A stretch of DNA of 64,000 nt from Bacillus altitudinis 41KF2b (GCF_000691145.1 NZ_ASJC01000005.1:62001-126000), one strand, 5' to 3'; shown: positions 21,786 to 32,005, counted from the first letter of the stretch. Notes: generated by a model not told the origin, from the letters alone. Made by a program: numbers and translations.

Positions 21786-21820
21786 AACGGTTGCCTTTTT
21801 CGAAGGGCAATCGTTTTTTA
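21786..21820 (+). terminator. Terminator after glyS
   Basis: AACGGTTGCC (21786-21795) pairs with GGCAATCGTT (21806-21815, one G-T pair), followed by TTTTT. Confidence 0.88.
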
Positions 21821-21876
21821 CTCATTTAATTCACGGTTTTTGAGTGGATTTTTGTTTCATTCGGACGAAGATGCGC

Positions 21877-21882
21877 TATAAT
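21877..21882 (+). promoter_or_regulatory. Likely -10 box for ccpN
   Basis: A perfect TATAAT 61 bp before the GTG at 21943. The -35 region (TTGTTT at 21852-21857, spacer 19) is poor. The box supports translation beginning downstream of it rather than at the 21844 ATG. Confidence 0.45.
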
Positions 21883-21942
21883 ATGATGAGTTATGAAATT
21901 GATATACATAAAGTAAGGATTCGCTCTCTCTATTTAAAGGTG

Positions 21943-22581
21943 GTGAGTACAATCGAGTTAAATAAACGGCAAGAGCAGATTTTACAGATTGTCAAAGAGA
22001 ATGGTCCGATCACTGGAGAGCATATCGCCGATCGGCTGAACTTAACAAGGGCTACCCTCAGACCGGATTTAGCCATTTTAACGATGTCTGGCTTTTTAGA
22101 AGCAAGGCCAAGGGTCGGCTACTTTTTTACAGGCAAAACAGGCACGCAGCTTCTGGCAGATAAGCTGAAAAAACTTCAAGTGAAAGATTTTCAGTCCATT
22201 CCGGTCGTGATACACGAGAATGTTTCGGTTTATGATGCGATTTGTACGATGTTTTTAGAGGATGTGGGCACATTATTCGTTGTGGACGATCACTCTATTT
22301 TAACAGGCGTGTTATCAAGAAAAGACCTCCTTCGAGCAAGTATTGGGAAACAAGAGCTTCCATCTATACCTGTCCATATTATTATGACAAGAATGCCGAA
22401 CATTACCGTTTGCCGCAAAGAAGATTTTATTATGGATGTGGCCAAGCACTTGATTGAAAAGCAAATAGATGCACTTCCTGTTATAAAAGATACGGATAAA
22501 GGCTTTGAAGTGGTCGGCAGAATTACGAAAACAAACATGACGAAAATACTTGTTAGCTTATCAGAGAACGAAATTATCTAA
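21943..22581 (+). CDS. ccpN: Transcriptional repressor CcpN (control catabolite protein of gluconeogenesis)
   Basis: 212 residues: an N-terminal winged helix ([33 protein letters not shown]) and two CBS domains (about 85-205) that sense ATP/ADP. In B. subtilis CcpN represses gapB, pckA and the small RNA SR1 gene during glycolytic growth. GTG 21943 gives the expected MSTIELNKR start; the longer frame begins before the putative promoter. The ribosome site (AAAGG just upstream) is unusually close. It is followed by ppsR 25 bp later, the conserved pair. Confidence 0.92.
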   Translation: MSTIELNKRQEQILQIVKENGPITGEHIADRLNLTRATLRPDLAILTMSGFLEARPRVGYFFTGKTGTQLLADKLKKLQVKDFQSIPVVIHENVSVYDAICTMFLEDVGTLFVVDDHSILTGVLSRKDLLRASIGKQELPSIPVHIIMTRMPNITVCRKEDFIMDVAKHLIEKQIDALPVIKDTDKGFEVVGRITKTNMTKILVSLSENEII

Positions 22582-22606
22582 TTACAGAAGACTGCGAGGG
22601 GATGTT

Positions 22607-23428
22607 ATGAGTAATCGCGTAATTTTTGTTGTATCAGATTCAGTAGGAGAAACGGCAGAGCTCGTGGTCAAAGCGGCACTTAGCCAATTTGATGGCGGCT
22701 CATCCGACCATTCAAATATTAGAAGAATCCCATATGTAGAGGATGTTGGTACGATTAAAGAAGTCATTTCACTGGCGAAAGCAGATAATGGGATCGTCTG
22801 CTTTACTCTTGTTGTGCCAGAAATGCGCCAATTCTTAATAGAAGAAGCAGAAGCCAATGGCGTCGTGTACTATGACATTATCGGTCCACTTATTGATAAA
22901 ATGGAGACGGCATATGGAAATGAAGCGAAACATGAGCCAGGTCGTGTACGTCAATTAGATGAGGACTATTTTAAAAAGGTAGAAGCCATTGAGTTCGCTG
23001 TGAAATATGATGATGGCCGGGACCCAAGAGGTATTCTAAAGGCTGATATTGTGCTGATTGGTGTATCACGTACGTCTAAGACACCACTTTCTCAATACTT
23101 AGCACATAAACGCTTGAAGGTAGCAAACGTTCCGATTGTTCCTGAAGTTGATCCGCCAGAGGAGTTATTCTCAGTTGATCCAAAAAAATGCATCGGCCTG
23201 AAAATTAGTCCAGACAAACTAAATCATATCCGTAAAGAACGTTTAAAATCACTCGGTTTAAATGACCGTGCCATTTATGCGAATATCGAGCGGATTAAAG
23301 AGGAACTAGAATATTTTGAAAAAGTGGTTGACCGAATTAACTGTCAAGTTGTTGATGTATCGAATAAAGCAGTTGAGGAGACAGCAAATGTCATTCATCA
23401 AATGCTGACCAAAAGAGGTTCCGAATAA
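22607..23428 (+). CDS. yqfL: Pyruvate, phosphate dikinase / PEP synthase regulatory protein (YqfL)
   Basis: 273-residue DUF299 protein. Such enzymes are bifunctional kinase/pyrophosphorylases that switch pyruvate-phosphate dikinase or PEP synthase on and off by threonine phosphorylation. The P-loop-like [15 protein letters not shown] (about 152-166) and [11 protein letters not shown] are the signature. In B. subtilis YqfL modulates CcpN activity, which fits the adjacent ccpN. ATG 22607 follows GAGGGGATG; the frame from 22550 overlaps ccpN and is not supported. Confidence 0.92.
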   Translation: MSNRVIFVVSDSVGETAELVVKAALSQFDGGSSDHSNIRRIPYVEDVGTIKEVISLAKADNGIVCFTLVVPEMRQFLIEEAEANGVVYYDIIGPLIDKMETAYGNEAKHEPGRVRQLDEDYFKKVEAIEFAVKYDDGRDPRGILKADIVLIGVSRTSKTPLSQYLAHKRLKVANVPIVPEVDPPEELFSVDPKKCIGLKISPDKLNHIRKERLKSLGLNDRAIYANIERIKEELEYFEKVVDRINCQVVDVSNKAVEETANVIHQMLTKRGSE

Positions 23429-23455
23429 ACTCAGGATGCTCCTCCTGGGTTTTTC
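23429..23455 (+). terminator. Terminator after yqfL
   Basis: ACTCAGGA (23429-23436) and TCCTGGGT (23443-23450) form an 8-bp stem with one G-T pair, followed by TTTT. Confidence 0.85.
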
Positions 23456-23502
23456 CTATGGTGGGAAACGGGTAAACAAAAACAATAGCATATTTGCTGC
23501 AT

Positions 23503-23532
23503 TTGTATTATAATAAAAAATTGTGATAAAAT
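23503..23532 (+). promoter_or_regulatory. AT-rich promoter region of the yqxD-dnaG-sigA operon
   Basis: The 23456-23689 gap contains TATAAT at 23509-23514 and a pair TTGTAT (23503-23508)/TAAAAT (23527-23532) with an 18-bp spacer. These are candidates only. The B. subtilis operon has two SigA promoters in this gap. Nothing else is visible here. Confidence 0.4.
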
Positions 23533-23689
23533 GATTGATTTTAGGTTTAAGTTAAGTCAAGAACGAATAAACTAATATTGGCAGAAGTCAAGTGATTCTG
23601 AACATAACTTTTCGACAAAATGAGTTTTACTGTTGATCGCTTTATGGGGGAAAAGTATGGTCTTTTTGCTTCTCTAAAGCAGGAATAAG

Positions 23690-24190
23690 GTGGAGGGATG
23701 GAGAATTAGTCACCTGAATGAACGTAAAAAAGAAAGGACGATTTATGTCGATGCAGATGCTTGTCCTGTAAAAGACGAAATCCTTTCTGTCGCATCTCAA
23801 TTTCAAGTACCTGTGACTTTCATTGCTTCATATGAGCATTTTCAAACCAAACGATCACCACTTGAAGATTGGCGGTTTGTTGATACACATAAGGAAGCAG
23901 CAGATTTAGTCATTGCGAACTTAGCTGTCAAGCACGATGTTGTCGTCACCCAGGATATTGGTCTGGCCTCCTTACTGCTTCCAAGACAAGTCATTGTTCT
24001 GTCTGAAAGAGGACGAATGTACACAAACGAAACAATTGATTTTGATTTGGAACGCAGGCATGTTTCCAGTAAACAGCGAAGAAAAGGTGTATACGGAAAA
24101 GGTCCCAAAAAGCTTTTAGAAGAGGATAAAAAGCGATTTATTGCCCAACTACAAAAAATCCTGTCGAATCATGAAGGATTTTTGAATTAA
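23690..24190 (+). CDS. yqxD: UPF0178 protein YqxD (YaiI family)
   Basis: About 166 residues of the DUF188/UPF0178 family. The N-terminal acidic motif [14 protein letters not shown] and [13 protein letters not shown] recall PIN-type nuclease folds, but activity is unproven. First gene of the macromolecular synthesis operon before dnaG. The start is unclear: GTG 23690 lies 5 bp after an AGGA, while the strong AAGGTGGAGGG overlaps it and would instead favour the in-frame ATT at 23705. No in-frame ATG exists before the conserved core. Confidence 0.88.
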   Translation: MEGWRISHLNERKKERTIYVDADACPVKDEILSVASQFQVPVTFIASYEHFQTKRSPLEDWRFVDTHKEAADLVIANLAVKHDVVVTQDIGLASLLLPRQVIVLSERGRMYTNETIDFDLERRHVSSKQRRKGVYGKGPKKLLEEDKKRFIAQLQKILSNHEGFLN

Positions 24191-24223
24191 AAGGCGAATA
24201 ATGTACGACGGAGTGTTATTAGG

Positions 24224-26053
24224 ATGAGCAAACGTATACCAGATGAACTTTTGGAGCAAATCCAAAAAAACGCAGACATTGTCGAAGTGATTGGAGAATA
24301 CGTACAGCTTAGAAAACAAGGTCGGAATTACTTCGGTCTTTGTCCATTCCATGGTGAAAATACTCCTTCATTCTCTGTTTCAGCAGATAAGCAAATCTTC
24401 CATTGTTTTGGCTGTGGTGCAGGAGGTAATGTATTTTCGTTCCTCAGACAAATGGAAGGCTACTCATTTATTGAAGCCGTTTCACATGTTGCTGATAAGT
24501 ACCATATTGATTTGCCGGATCATGTAGCGAATGCGCAGATCAGTTCCTCACAGCAAGAGGATACAGCAGATCATAAAATGATTGAGGCGCATGAGCTTCT
24601 TAAGAAATTTTACCACCATTTGCTGGTAAATACAAAGGAAGGTCAAAACGCACTCGATTATTTAAGGTCCAGGGGCTTTACGGATGAAACAATTGCCAAG
24701 TTTGAGATCGGATATGCTCTCGACTCGTGGGATTTCGTGACCAAGTTTTTAGAAAAACGAGGGTTTGATCCTGCGATGATGGAGAAGGCTGGTCTTTTGA
24801 TTCAACGAGAAAACGGCACAGGTTTTTTTGACCGCTTTAGAGATCGTGTCATGTTTCCGATTCATGATCATCACGGGACGGTTGTCGCTTTTTCTGGAAG
24901 ATCACTTGGTGATCAGCAGCCAAAGTATATGAATAGTCCTGAAACGCCACTTTTTCATAAAAGTAAGCTGCTTTATCACTTTCATGACGCTCGTATGCAT
25001 ATTAGAAAACGCGAACGTGCAGTCCTTTTCGAAGGATTTGCTGACGTCATCTCGGCTGTCACAAGTGGTGTTGGCGAAAGTGTTGCAACAATGGGTACGT
25101 CTTTAACAGAAGAGCACGTAAAGCTTCTTAGGCGGAACGTAGAAGAGATCATTTTATGTTATGACTCTGACACGGCCGGGTATGAAGCGACCATGAAAGC
25201 ATCAGATTTGCTTGGAAAAAGAGGATGTAAAGTTCGCGTTGCCATGATACCAGATGGACTTGATCCAGATGATTACATTCGTAAATATGGCGGCGAGAAA
25301 TTTAGGAATGACATCATAGATGCAAGTGTGACATTAATGACATTTAAGATGAATTTTTTCCGAAGAGGAAAGAATTTGTCTGACGAAGGAGACCGCCTGA
25401 CTTACATGAAGCAGGTTCTCCGAGAAATCAGCCGATTAAACGGTTCCTTGGAACAAGAGATTTACATGAAGCAGCTGGCCGGGGAGTTCTCCATTTCACT
25501 TGACTCATTAAAGGAGCAATTGGAGCTTTTTGAAAAGCAGCAGCGCCAAGAGGCCAAGAGCTCGCAAGAAGAAAATGGGCTTGAAAAGCGGCGTGCACAT
25601 CTGTCAACACAGGTAAGACGAAAACGTCTAAGGCCGGCATATGAAAACGCAGAGCGAATGCTCCTTGCACATATGTTGAAAAATGATGACGTGATCCGAA
25701 AAGTGCTTGATAGGATAGGGTTTGAATTTAATATAGATTCGCACAGAGCGCTGGCAACATACATTTATGCATTGTATGAAGAAGGCAAGGAGCCGACCCC
25801 GCAGCATCTGATGAACCGTATAGAAGATGATGTGATCAATCAGCTCCTGACGGATATATTCATGATTCAAGTTGGAGACGAACTAAGTGAAGCTGAATTA
25901 AGTGATTATGTAAAAAAAGTGTTGAATCATCGGAATTTGTCAATGATAAAGGAAAAAGAACTAGAACGTGCAGAGGCGGAGAGGCAAAAAGATTTCTTCA
26001 AAGCGGCAACACTTGCAAAAGAAATTATTCAGTTGAACCGTTCGCTGAAGTAA
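24224..26053 (+). CDS. dnaG: DNA primase
   Basis: 609 residues. The CHC2-type zinc domain has C40, H43, C61 and C64; the TOPRIM catalytic core shows EGFADVISA and [10 protein letters not shown]; the C-terminal part binds the DnaB-type helicase. It makes RNA primers for replication. Length is normal. ATG 24224 is preceded by CGGAGTG. Sits between yqxD and sigA as in other Bacillus, linking replication start to transcription capacity. Confidence 0.97.
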   Translation: MSKRIPDELLEQIQKNADIVEVIGEYVQLRKQGRNYFGLCPFHGENTPSFSVSADKQIFHCFGCGAGGNVFSFLRQMEGYSFIEAVSHVADKYHIDLPDHVANAQISSSQQEDTADHKMIEAHELLKKFYHHLLVNTKEGQNALDYLRSRGFTDETIAKFEIGYALDSWDFVTKFLEKRGFDPAMMEKAGLLIQRENGTGFFDRFRDRVMFPIHDHHGTVVAFSGRSLGDQQPKYMNSPETPLFHKSKLLYHFHDARMHIRKRERAVLFEGFADVISAVTSGVGESVATMGTSLTEEHVKLLRRNVEEIILCYDSDTAGYEATMKASDLLGKRGCKVRVAMIPDGLDPDDYIRKYGGEKFRNDIIDASVTLMTFKMNFFRRGKNLSDEGDRLTYMKQVLREISRLNGSLEQEIYMKQLAGEFSISLDSLKEQLELFEKQQRQEAKSSQEENGLEKRRAHLSTQVRRKRLRPAYENAERMLLAHMLKNDDVIRKVLDRIGFEFNIDSHRALATYIYALYEEGKEPTPQHLMNRIEDDVINQLLTDIFMIQVGDELSEAELSDYVKKVLNHRNLSMIKEKELERAEAERQKDFFKAATLAKEIIQLNRSLK

Positions 26054-26256
26054 TACGTCTACTATTTATGACAAGACTTACGGCTGGCAATGAATCCTTT
26101 AATGGGAGGAGCATAAGACCGCAAGCATCTTGCCTTCATCATTATTTATTTTATTCCTATTTGCTCATTCTGTTTGATAGAGAGAGAAAGGCAGAGCAGA
26201 AGCAAATCGCAAGTTACTTTAGAATTCGTTGCAAGCTTTGGAAGGAGGGATCCATA

Positions 26257-27378
26257 ATGGCTGATAAACAAGCCCACGAAACTGAAACTGAATTAACCTT
26301 TGAACAGGTGAGAGATAAGCTCACTGAAACGGGTAAAAAACGGGGCGTTTTAACATACGAAGAAATTGCAGAGCGTATGTCTAGCTTTGAAATTGAATCA
26401 GACCAGATGGATGAATACTATGAATACTTAGGCGAACAGGGTGTAGAACTCATCAGTGAAAATGAAGAGACTGAAGACCCAAATGTTCAGCAGCTGGCTA
26501 AGGCAGAAGAGGAATTTGACCTGAATGATTTAAGCGTACCACCAGGTGTCAAAATTAATGATCCTGTTCGTATGTACTTAAAAGAGATCGGGCGCGTCAA
26601 TTTGCTATCTGCTAAAGAAGAGATTACGTATGCTCAAAAGATTGAAGAAGGCGATGAGGAATCAAAAAGAAGATTAGCGGAAGCGAACCTTCGTCTCGTT
26701 GTCAGCATTGCGAAACGTTATGTTGGTCGTGGTATGCTGTTCCTTGACTTGATTCAAGAAGGAAACATGGGGCTCATGAAGGCGGTTGAGAAGTTTGATT
26801 ACCGCAAAGGATACAAATTCTCAACATATGCGACATGGTGGATTAGACAGGCGATCACACGTGCGATTGCCGATCAGGCGAGAACAATCCGGATCCCGGT
26901 TCATATGGTGGAAACCATTAATAAATTAATCCGTGTTCAAAGACAGCTTCTACAAGATCTAGGTAGAGAACCAACGCCAGAAGAAATTGCGGAAGACATG
27001 GATTTAACACCAGAGAAAGTAAGAGAAATTCTTAAAATTGCGCAAGAGCCAGTATCTTTAGAAACACCTATTGGTGAGGAAGATGACTCGCATCTTGGTG
27101 ATTTTATCGAAGACCAAGAGGCGACTTCTCCATCAGACCATGCTGCCTATGAGCTCTTAAAAGAGCAGCTTGAAGATGTATTAGATACGCTAACGGACCG
27201 TGAAGAAAATGTGCTGAGACTGCGTTTCGGACTAGATGACGGAAGAACACGCACATTAGAAGAGGTAGGAAAGGTGTTTGGCGTAACAAGAGAGCGTATT
27301 CGCCAAATTGAAGCGAAAGCTCTTCGTAAATTAAGACACCCAAGCAGAAGTAAACGATTAAAAGACTTCTTAGAATAG
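26257..27378 (+). CDS. sigA: RNA polymerase principal sigma factor SigA
   Basis: 373-residue group 1 sigma-70. Region 1.1 is at about 15-95, region 1.2 includes [11 protein letters not shown], region 2 includes [20 protein letters not shown] and the -10 reader [15 protein letters not shown], region 3 [10 protein letters not shown] and region 4 [14 protein letters not shown] with the -35 reader [10 protein letters not shown]. The frame is open from 26068, but AAGGAGGGAT at 26242-26251 serves ATG 26257, giving MADKQ as in B. subtilis. The 203-bp gap after dnaG shows no convincing promoter by eye. Confidence 0.98.
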   Translation: MADKQAHETETELTFEQVRDKLTETGKKRGVLTYEEIAERMSSFEIESDQMDEYYEYLGEQGVELISENEETEDPNVQQLAKAEEEFDLNDLSVPPGVKINDPVRMYLKEIGRVNLLSAKEEITYAQKIEEGDEESKRRLAEANLRLVVSIAKRYVGRGMLFLDLIQEGNMGLMKAVEKFDYRKGYKFSTYATWWIRQAITRAIADQARTIRIPVHMVETINKLIRVQRQLLQDLGREPTPEEIAEDMDLTPEKVREILKIAQEPVSLETPIGEEDDSHLGDFIEDQEATSPSDHAAYELLKEQLEDVLDTLTDREENVLRLRFGLDDGRTRTLEEVGKVFGVTRERIRQIEAKALRKLRHPSRSKRLKDFLE

Positions 27379-27385
27379 AAACCGG

Positions 27386-27414
27386 ACGGATCTTGAGAGA
27401 GATCCGTTCTTTCT
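27386..27414 (+). terminator. Terminator after sigA
   Basis: ACGGATCT (27386-27393) and AGATCCGT (27400-27407) form a perfect 8-bp stem, followed by TCTTTCTT. Confidence 0.85.
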
Positions 27415-27492
27415 TCATCAAAATGAAAACGCTTTTTTGATCTGATTATATTTTACTGAATAACAAATGAATTTGCAACGTTCTTAGAGAAA

Positions 27493-27513
27493 AGATGTAT
27501 AAAAAATACATCT
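27493..27513. repeat. Inverted repeat in the sigA-cccA gap
   Basis: AGATGTAT (27493-27500) and ATACATCT (27506-27513) are perfect inverted arms around AAAAA. It lies in an AT-rich 300-bp gap, 167 bp before cccA. It may be an operator or a hairpin; no flanking T-run, so it is not a terminator. The remainder of the gap holds a weak promoter candidate (TTTACT/TAGAAT near 27600-27625) and nothing else I recognise. Confidence 0.5.
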
Positions 27514-27679
27514 AAATGTGCTGAAGGCTTCTTTTCTCATTTTGAATCATTTTTGTCTAATCTGTGAACTTGACCAAAGTTTTGTATCATAATTCGTTTA
27601 CTTTTTGTAAAATTAAAGTAGAATTAGAATTGTTTGCATAGTCTCAAAGGGGTTTTTCACAAAGGGGAGGATGAAAGAA

Positions 27680-28039
27680 ATGAAACGGAATCCACTTATA
27701 CCATTCTTATTGATTGCCATTTTAGGTATTGGACTCACTTTTTTCTTATCAATGAAGGGGCTGAAAGATGAAGACAAAATTGCCTCTGGGGGCAAAGAGC
27801 AAAAGCAAGAAGAGACCGCAAATGCAACGCCGGAAGAATTGTATAAGCAGAACTGTATTAGCTGTCATGGGGAAAACTACGAAGGTGGCGCAGGTCCTGC
27901 ATTAAAAGGTGTTGGCGACAAGCTTGAAGTAGCAGACATCAAGAAGAAAATTCAAGAAGGCGGAAATGGGATGCCGGGCGGGCTAATTCCGAATGAAAAG
28001 CTCGATGAAATGTCAGAATGGGTATCCAAAATTAAATAA
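27680..28039 (+). CDS. cccA: Cytochrome c-550 (membrane-anchored)
   Basis: 119 residues: an uncleaved N-terminal membrane anchor (about 5-25), a charged Gln/Glu/Lys linker, and a class I cytochrome c domain with heme motif CISCH and distal Met in NGMPGG. It carries electrons on the outer membrane face, probably towards a terminal oxidase. GGGGAGG at 27664-27670 is 9 bp before ATG 27680; the ATG at 27671 is too close, so the shorter form is chosen. Confidence 0.95.
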   Translation: MKRNPLIPFLLIAILGIGLTFFLSMKGLKDEDKIASGGKEQKQEETANATPEELYKQNCISCHGENYEGGAGPALKGVGDKLEVADIKKKIQEGGNGMPGGLIPNEKLDEMSEWVSKIK

Positions 28040-28047
28040 TAAAGCGC

Positions 28048-28080
28048 AAAAAGCTCTTTTTCATCAGAAGAGCTTTTTTC
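28048..28080 (+). terminator. Terminator after cccA
   Basis: AAAAAGCTCTT (28048-28058) pairs with AAGAGCTTTTTT (28068-28079). Confidence 0.92.
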
Positions 28081-28159
28081 ATTTGAAAACGACTTTTAAA
28101 AAGTCCATAATTTATATAAGATAGACAAGTATGAACATTAAAGAAAAGTAGTGATATGG

Positions 28160-28876
28160 ATGAATGAAATGAATTTGTCAAAACGATTAAAAAGAGTCGC
28201 AGACTTTTTACCAAAAGAGGCGGTCTTTGCTGATATCGGCTCAGATCATGCCTATTTGCCATGTTATGCGATATTACATCATAAAGCATTGAAAGCCATT
28301 GCTGGTGAAATTACTGATGGACCGCTTCAATCTGCGAAGCAGCAAGTACATAGGCTTGAATTAGATGAGCAAATTTCAGTCAGAAAAGGAAATGGCCTTG
28401 AAGTGATTGAAAAAGGCGAGGTAAATGCTGTCACGATTGCAGGGATGGGCGGAGCACTTATTGCAAGCATTCTAAATGAAGGTAAACACAAGCTCACAGG
28501 GCAGGAGCGGCTTATTCTTCAGCCTAATATTCATGCTCACCATATTCGTTTATGGCTCTATCAAGAGGGGTATGAACTGATGGATGAAGTGATTTTAGAA
28601 GAGGATGGCAAAATATACGAAATCATCATTGCCGAAACAGGAGACAAAGATAAAGCTTATGAAGGCATGTCGATTGAAACAGGCATGCTCGTTGGTCCGT
28701 TTCTTGCCAAAGAGCAAAAAGATGTCTTCCGGCGCAAATGGATGAACGAGCTTCAGCACATGGAGCATATAGAAGGCCAGATTCAACAAGCAGCGCCGAC
28801 GGAAGAGAACAAAGAACGTCTGAAAGAGCTGAATGCGAAAATAAAAATGCTAAAGGAGGTTTTGACTGTTGGCTAA
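28160..28876 (+). CDS. trmK: tRNA (adenine-22-N1) methyltransferase
   Basis: 238-residue class I methyltransferase making m1A22 in tRNA of Gram-positives. The SAM site is VFADIGSDHAYLP, with TIAGMGGALIA and LILQPNIHAHHIR as conserved catalytic segments; the C-terminus is a coiled coil. The frame opens with GTG 28151, but ATG 28160 matches the family N-terminus and is 5 bp after an AGTAGTGAT site. It overlaps yqfO by 8 bp. Also called yqfN. Confidence 0.93.
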   Translation: MNEMNLSKRLKRVADFLPKEAVFADIGSDHAYLPCYAILHHKALKAIAGEITDGPLQSAKQQVHRLELDEQISVRKGNGLEVIEKGEVNAVTIAGMGGALIASILNEGKHKLTGQERLILQPNIHAHHIRLWLYQEGYELMDEVILEEDGKIYEIIIAETGDKDKAYEGMSIETGMLVGPFLAKEQKDVFRRKWMNELQHMEHIEGQIQQAAPTEENKERLKELNAKIKMLKEVLTVG

Positions 28877-29990
28877 AACAGTGAACGGGCATGAAATCAT
28901 CCAATTATTTGAGCAATTTTCACCAAAGGCATATGCGGTGGAAGGTGATAAAATTGGGCTCCAGATTGGAACGCTAAATAAAAAAGTGACCAATGTCATG
29001 ATCACCTTAGATGTATTAGAAAATGTGGTAGATGAGGCAATTGAGCGGAAGGTGGATCTCATTATTGCCCACCATCCGCCAATTTTCCGTCCATTAAAAC
29101 ATGTGGCGACAGATCAGCCGGCAGGACGGATCATTGAGAAATGCATCAAACATGATATTGCGGTGTATGTAGCACATACAAACCTGGATGTGGCTGATGG
29201 AGGAGTCAATGACTTGCTTGCAGATGCTTTAGAGCTCGGGGAAACAAAAGTGCTAGTTCCAACATACGAAGATCCAATTAAGCAGCTAGCTTTGTATGTC
29301 CCAGTGGAATTTGAAGAGGCCATCAGGACGGCTTTAGGAAATGCGGGAGCTGGCCATATTGGCAACTACAGTCATTGCGCTTTTTCAAATGAAGGGACAG
29401 GCAGTTTTCTGCCATCAGAAGAAGCTGTGCCATTTATTGGTGAGACGGGTAAATTGGAATTTGTGAAAGAAGTACGAATCGAAACCATTTTCCCAGCAAG
29501 TATTGAAAAACAAGTGATTCGTGAAATGATCAAAGCACACCCTTATGAAGAAGTGGCTTACAGTGTACACACGACAGATCTTCCTCCTATTCAAAAAGGC
29601 CTTGGGCGTATTGGTGAATTAAAAGAACCTATGACACTTAAAGACTTCACTCAATTTGTGAAAACGAAGTTAGATGTGAATGGAGCGCGTTTTGTAGGAA
29701 ATCAGGAAGCGGTCGTGAAAAAAGTAGCTGTGCTTGGAGGAGACGGAAATAAATATATCCATCAAGCGAAAAGAATGGGTGCAGATGTGTACGTGACTGG
29801 CGACCTTTATTTCCATGTCGCTCACGATGCCATGATGCTCGGACTGAATGTAGTGGACCCGGGTCATTACGCAGAAAAGATCATGAAAGAGGGCGTAAAG
29901 ACAAAGCTAGAATCGCTATGTACAGATAAAAAATATGATGTGCAATTCTTTGTATCAGAATCAAACACAAACCCGTTTCAATTTGTGTAA
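28869..29990 (+). CDS. yqfO: NIF3-family metal-binding protein YqfO
   Basis: 373 residues of the NIF3/DUF34 family. Conserved dinuclear-metal ligands are in IIAHHPPIFRP (His-His) and AHTNLDVADGGVND, with the second part PGHYAEK. A CutA/PII-like insert (about 130-235) distinguishes this long Firmicute form. Related proteins are proposed as GTP cyclohydrolase-like or metal-storage, none proven for this type. TTG 28869 follows AAAGGAGG with good spacing. Overlaps trmK, with which it forms an operon. Confidence 0.92.
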   Translation: MAKTVNGHEIIQLFEQFSPKAYAVEGDKIGLQIGTLNKKVTNVMITLDVLENVVDEAIERKVDLIIAHHPPIFRPLKHVATDQPAGRIIEKCIKHDIAVYVAHTNLDVADGGVNDLLADALELGETKVLVPTYEDPIKQLALYVPVEFEEAIRTALGNAGAGHIGNYSHCAFSNEGTGSFLPSEEAVPFIGETGKLEFVKEVRIETIFPASIEKQVIREMIKAHPYEEVAYSVHTTDLPPIQKGLGRIGELKEPMTLKDFTQFVKTKLDVNGARFVGNQEAVVKKVAVLGGDGNKYIHQAKRMGADVYVTGDLYFHVAHDAMMLGLNVVDPGHYAEKIMKEGVKTKLESLCTDKKYDVQFFVSESNTNPFQFV

Positions 29991-29992
29991 AC

Positions 29993-30027
29993 AAAAACGT
30001 CAGAGCATAGCAGCTCTGACGTTTTTT
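29993..30027. terminator. Bidirectional terminator between yqfO and ispH
   Basis: ACGTCAGAGC (29997-30006) and GCTCTGACGT (30013-30022) form a 10-bp stem with an A-run on the left and TTTTTTT on the right, serving both converging genes. Confidence 0.93.
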
Positions 30028-30971
30028 TATTTCTTTGTTTTCACGCGAGGTAATATCTTAGAAAGAGGAACCGTCCGTTCAATTTTCCATGTTGATTCAT
30101 CATCAGGTTCGTAGTTTTCTAAGAAACGAATGACTTCTTTTGTAATAGGTGTTGGTGTGGAAGCACCTGCAGTAACGGCAACTGTTTTAACCCCTTGGAG
30201 CCATTCAAGCTTTAGTTCACTGAGATCACCAATTCGGTAAGCCTGCGTTCCTGCAATCTCCATTGACACTTGCGCCAGACGATTTGAGTTATTGCTTTTT
30301 GGATCGCCGACCACAATGGTCAGATCGGCTTGGCCTGCTTGCTGTGACACAGCTTCCTGACGTACCTGTGTCGCAAGGCAGATTTCTTGATGGTACTCGA
30401 CGTGAGGATATCTTTCTTTAATGAGCTCCATCAGATCATGAACATCCCACTGAGACATTGTCGTCTGATTGGTGATGAGTAGTTTATCTGACGTTAGATC
30501 GAGCGCTTTAATATCAGCTTCTGTTTCGACAAGGTGCACTTTGTCAGGTGCAACACCGACGGCTCCTTCTGGCTCAGGGTGCCCCTTTTTCCCGATATAA
30601 ATAATGTCATATCCATCAGCTGTTTTTTCTGAAATGAGTTCATGTGTTTTCGTGACATCTGGACAGGTCGCATCAATGGCGACAAGGCCTTTTTCTTCTG
30701 CAATTTGACGGACTTCAGGAGATACGCCGTGAGCGGTGAAAATCACTGTTCCACTTTCAACCTGTTTTAAAATATCTAGACGGTTTGGTCCGTCCAGTGT
30801 GTAAATTCCATCTTCTTCGAAGGCATCTGTGACATGTTTGTTGTGCACAATCATACCTAATATATAAATTGGGCGTGGCAAGTTTTTATCAAGTGCGGCA
30901 TTTTTAGCAATGACCATTGCATCTACAACGCCATAGCAATAGCCACGCGGCGAAATTTTAATTACATTCAT
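30027..30971 (-). CDS. ispH: 4-hydroxy-3-methylbut-2-enyl diphosphate reductase
   Basis: 314-residue [4Fe-4S] enzyme for the last MEP-pathway step, making isopentenyl and dimethylallyl diphosphate. The three cluster cysteines are in RGYCYG, DATCPDV and [12 protein letters not shown]; catalytic Glu is near [15 protein letters not shown] lies 7 bp before the ATG. With ispG at 40-41 kb, two MEP genes lie in this window. Also known as lytB or yqfP. Confidence 0.96.
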   Translation of the reverse strand: MNVIKISPRGYCYGVVDAMVIAKNAALDKNLPRPIYILGMIVHNKHVTDAFEEDGIYTLDGPNRLDILKQVESGTVIFTAHGVSPEVRQIAEEKGLVAIDATCPDVTKTHELISEKTADGYDIIYIGKKGHPEPEGAVGVAPDKVHLVETEADIKALDLTSDKLLITNQTTMSQWDVHDLMELIKERYPHVEYHQEICLATQVRQEAVSQQAGQADLTIVVGDPKSNNSNRLAQVSMEIAGTQAYRIGDLSELKLEWLQGVKTVAVTAGASTPTPITKEVIRFLENYEPDDESTWKIERTVPLSKILPRVKTKK

Positions 30972-31016
30972 TTATTCGTCCTCCTGTAGGGAAGTGCTGC
31001 TAGAGAAGAACAATAT

Positions 31017-31040
31017 AAAAAGCCGTGAAAAACGGCTTTT
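31017..31040 (-). terminator. Terminator after yqfQ
   Basis: AAAAAGCCGT (31017-31026) and ACGGCTTTT (31032-31040) form a stem that, read leftward, is followed by a T-rich tail; it separates yqfQ from ispH. Confidence 0.8.
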
Positions 31041-31127
31041 GATCATTCTCTTCCTTCATTATAGCCAAAGTAAGCGCATATATCAAAGATTGTTATACAT
31101 GGGAAACACTTCGCCTTTAAAAGATCA

Positions 31128-31850
31128 CTAGACATATAGTTTCGGAATGGAACTGCCCGATCTTTTTTTCGGTTTTGCTTCAGGAGCAGCTGATGTGTGT
31201 ACAGTGGTTTTTTTGACAAGGATGTCCTCTGGTTCTTCTTCTTTTCCTTCTTCTATTTCATCATCAACCGGTGCTGCTTGTTCGTGCGGAACGTCTGTTT
31301 CTGCAGTGATTTCTTTTGGTTCTTCGTCTGCATCATTCGTATTTGTTTCATCATCATCCGCACTGCCAAGCTGGCTATAGAGTTTAATCATGGCAGGCAA
31401 ATTTCTGACTAAAGGACCGTATTGCTGAATCATAGGCGTGAATTGCTGCGCCATTCCGAGTACTTTTTGAACATTTCCTAACATGCTTGAAAGGTTCGCA
31501 GGGTTTGCGAAGCTCTGGATTCCTTGTAATCCCGCACCACCTCCAGCTCCAGAGATCCCTGCTCCTCCAGCTCCAGGAAGAAATTTTGCCAGCATGCCCT
31601 TAATTCCGGCGCCGCCGCCTAGTGCTCGGCTTTCGCCTCCAGGAATGCTACCCATCCCGCGTAGACCGCCGCCTTGTACAGACGGAGAGCGAGGCATCAT
31701 TTGTTGAAATTGGTTGCCTTGCCCTTGAAAAGGCTGTTCGATCGGAGCCTGCTGTCTCCGTTGAAAAATCCCGGGCTGTCCGCCATTTCCAAGGTGCCGG
31801 CGTGAGGGACGATGCGGCTGAAAATCGCCCATAGGCCTTTGCCCTAACAT
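31128..31850 (-). CDS. yqfQ: YqfQ / VrrA-like low-complexity protein
   Basis: 240 residues matching the YqfQ (VrrA) family of Bacillus, whose B. anthracis member carries a variable tandem repeat. The N-terminal 70 residues are Gln/Pro/Arg-rich, followed by a Gly/Ala-rich part (about 70-110), a conserved helical core containing MLGNVQKVLGMAQQFTPMIQ and YGPLVRNLPAMIKLY (about 118-158), then a very acidic Glu/Asp tail ending RSGSSIPKLYV. Function unknown. GGGAGGT is 6 bp before the ATG. Monocistronic. Confidence 0.85.
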   Translation of the reverse strand: MLGQRPMGDFQPHRPSRRHLGNGGQPGIFQRRQQAPIEQPFQGQGNQFQQMMPRSPSVQGGGLRGMGSIPGGESRALGGGAGIKGMLAKFLPGAGGAGISGAGGGAGLQGIQSFANPANLSSMLGNVQKVLGMAQQFTPMIQQYGPLVRNLPAMIKLYSQLGSADDDETNTNDADEEPKEITAETDVPHEQAAPVDDEIEEGKEEEPEDILVKKTTVHTSAAPEAKPKKRSGSSIPKLYV

Positions 31851-32005
31851 ACTTGTACCTCCCTTACTGCATTCTCTTTCTCTTCATAGGTTATGCAGGG
31901 AAGTATCATTTGGTTTCCTGTGAGAAAAGCGGACATGGTTTTTTTGCTGAAAATCAGCTATAATGAGGAGATGAGCAAAAAGGCATTGCCTTAAGGAGTG
32001 AAAAC

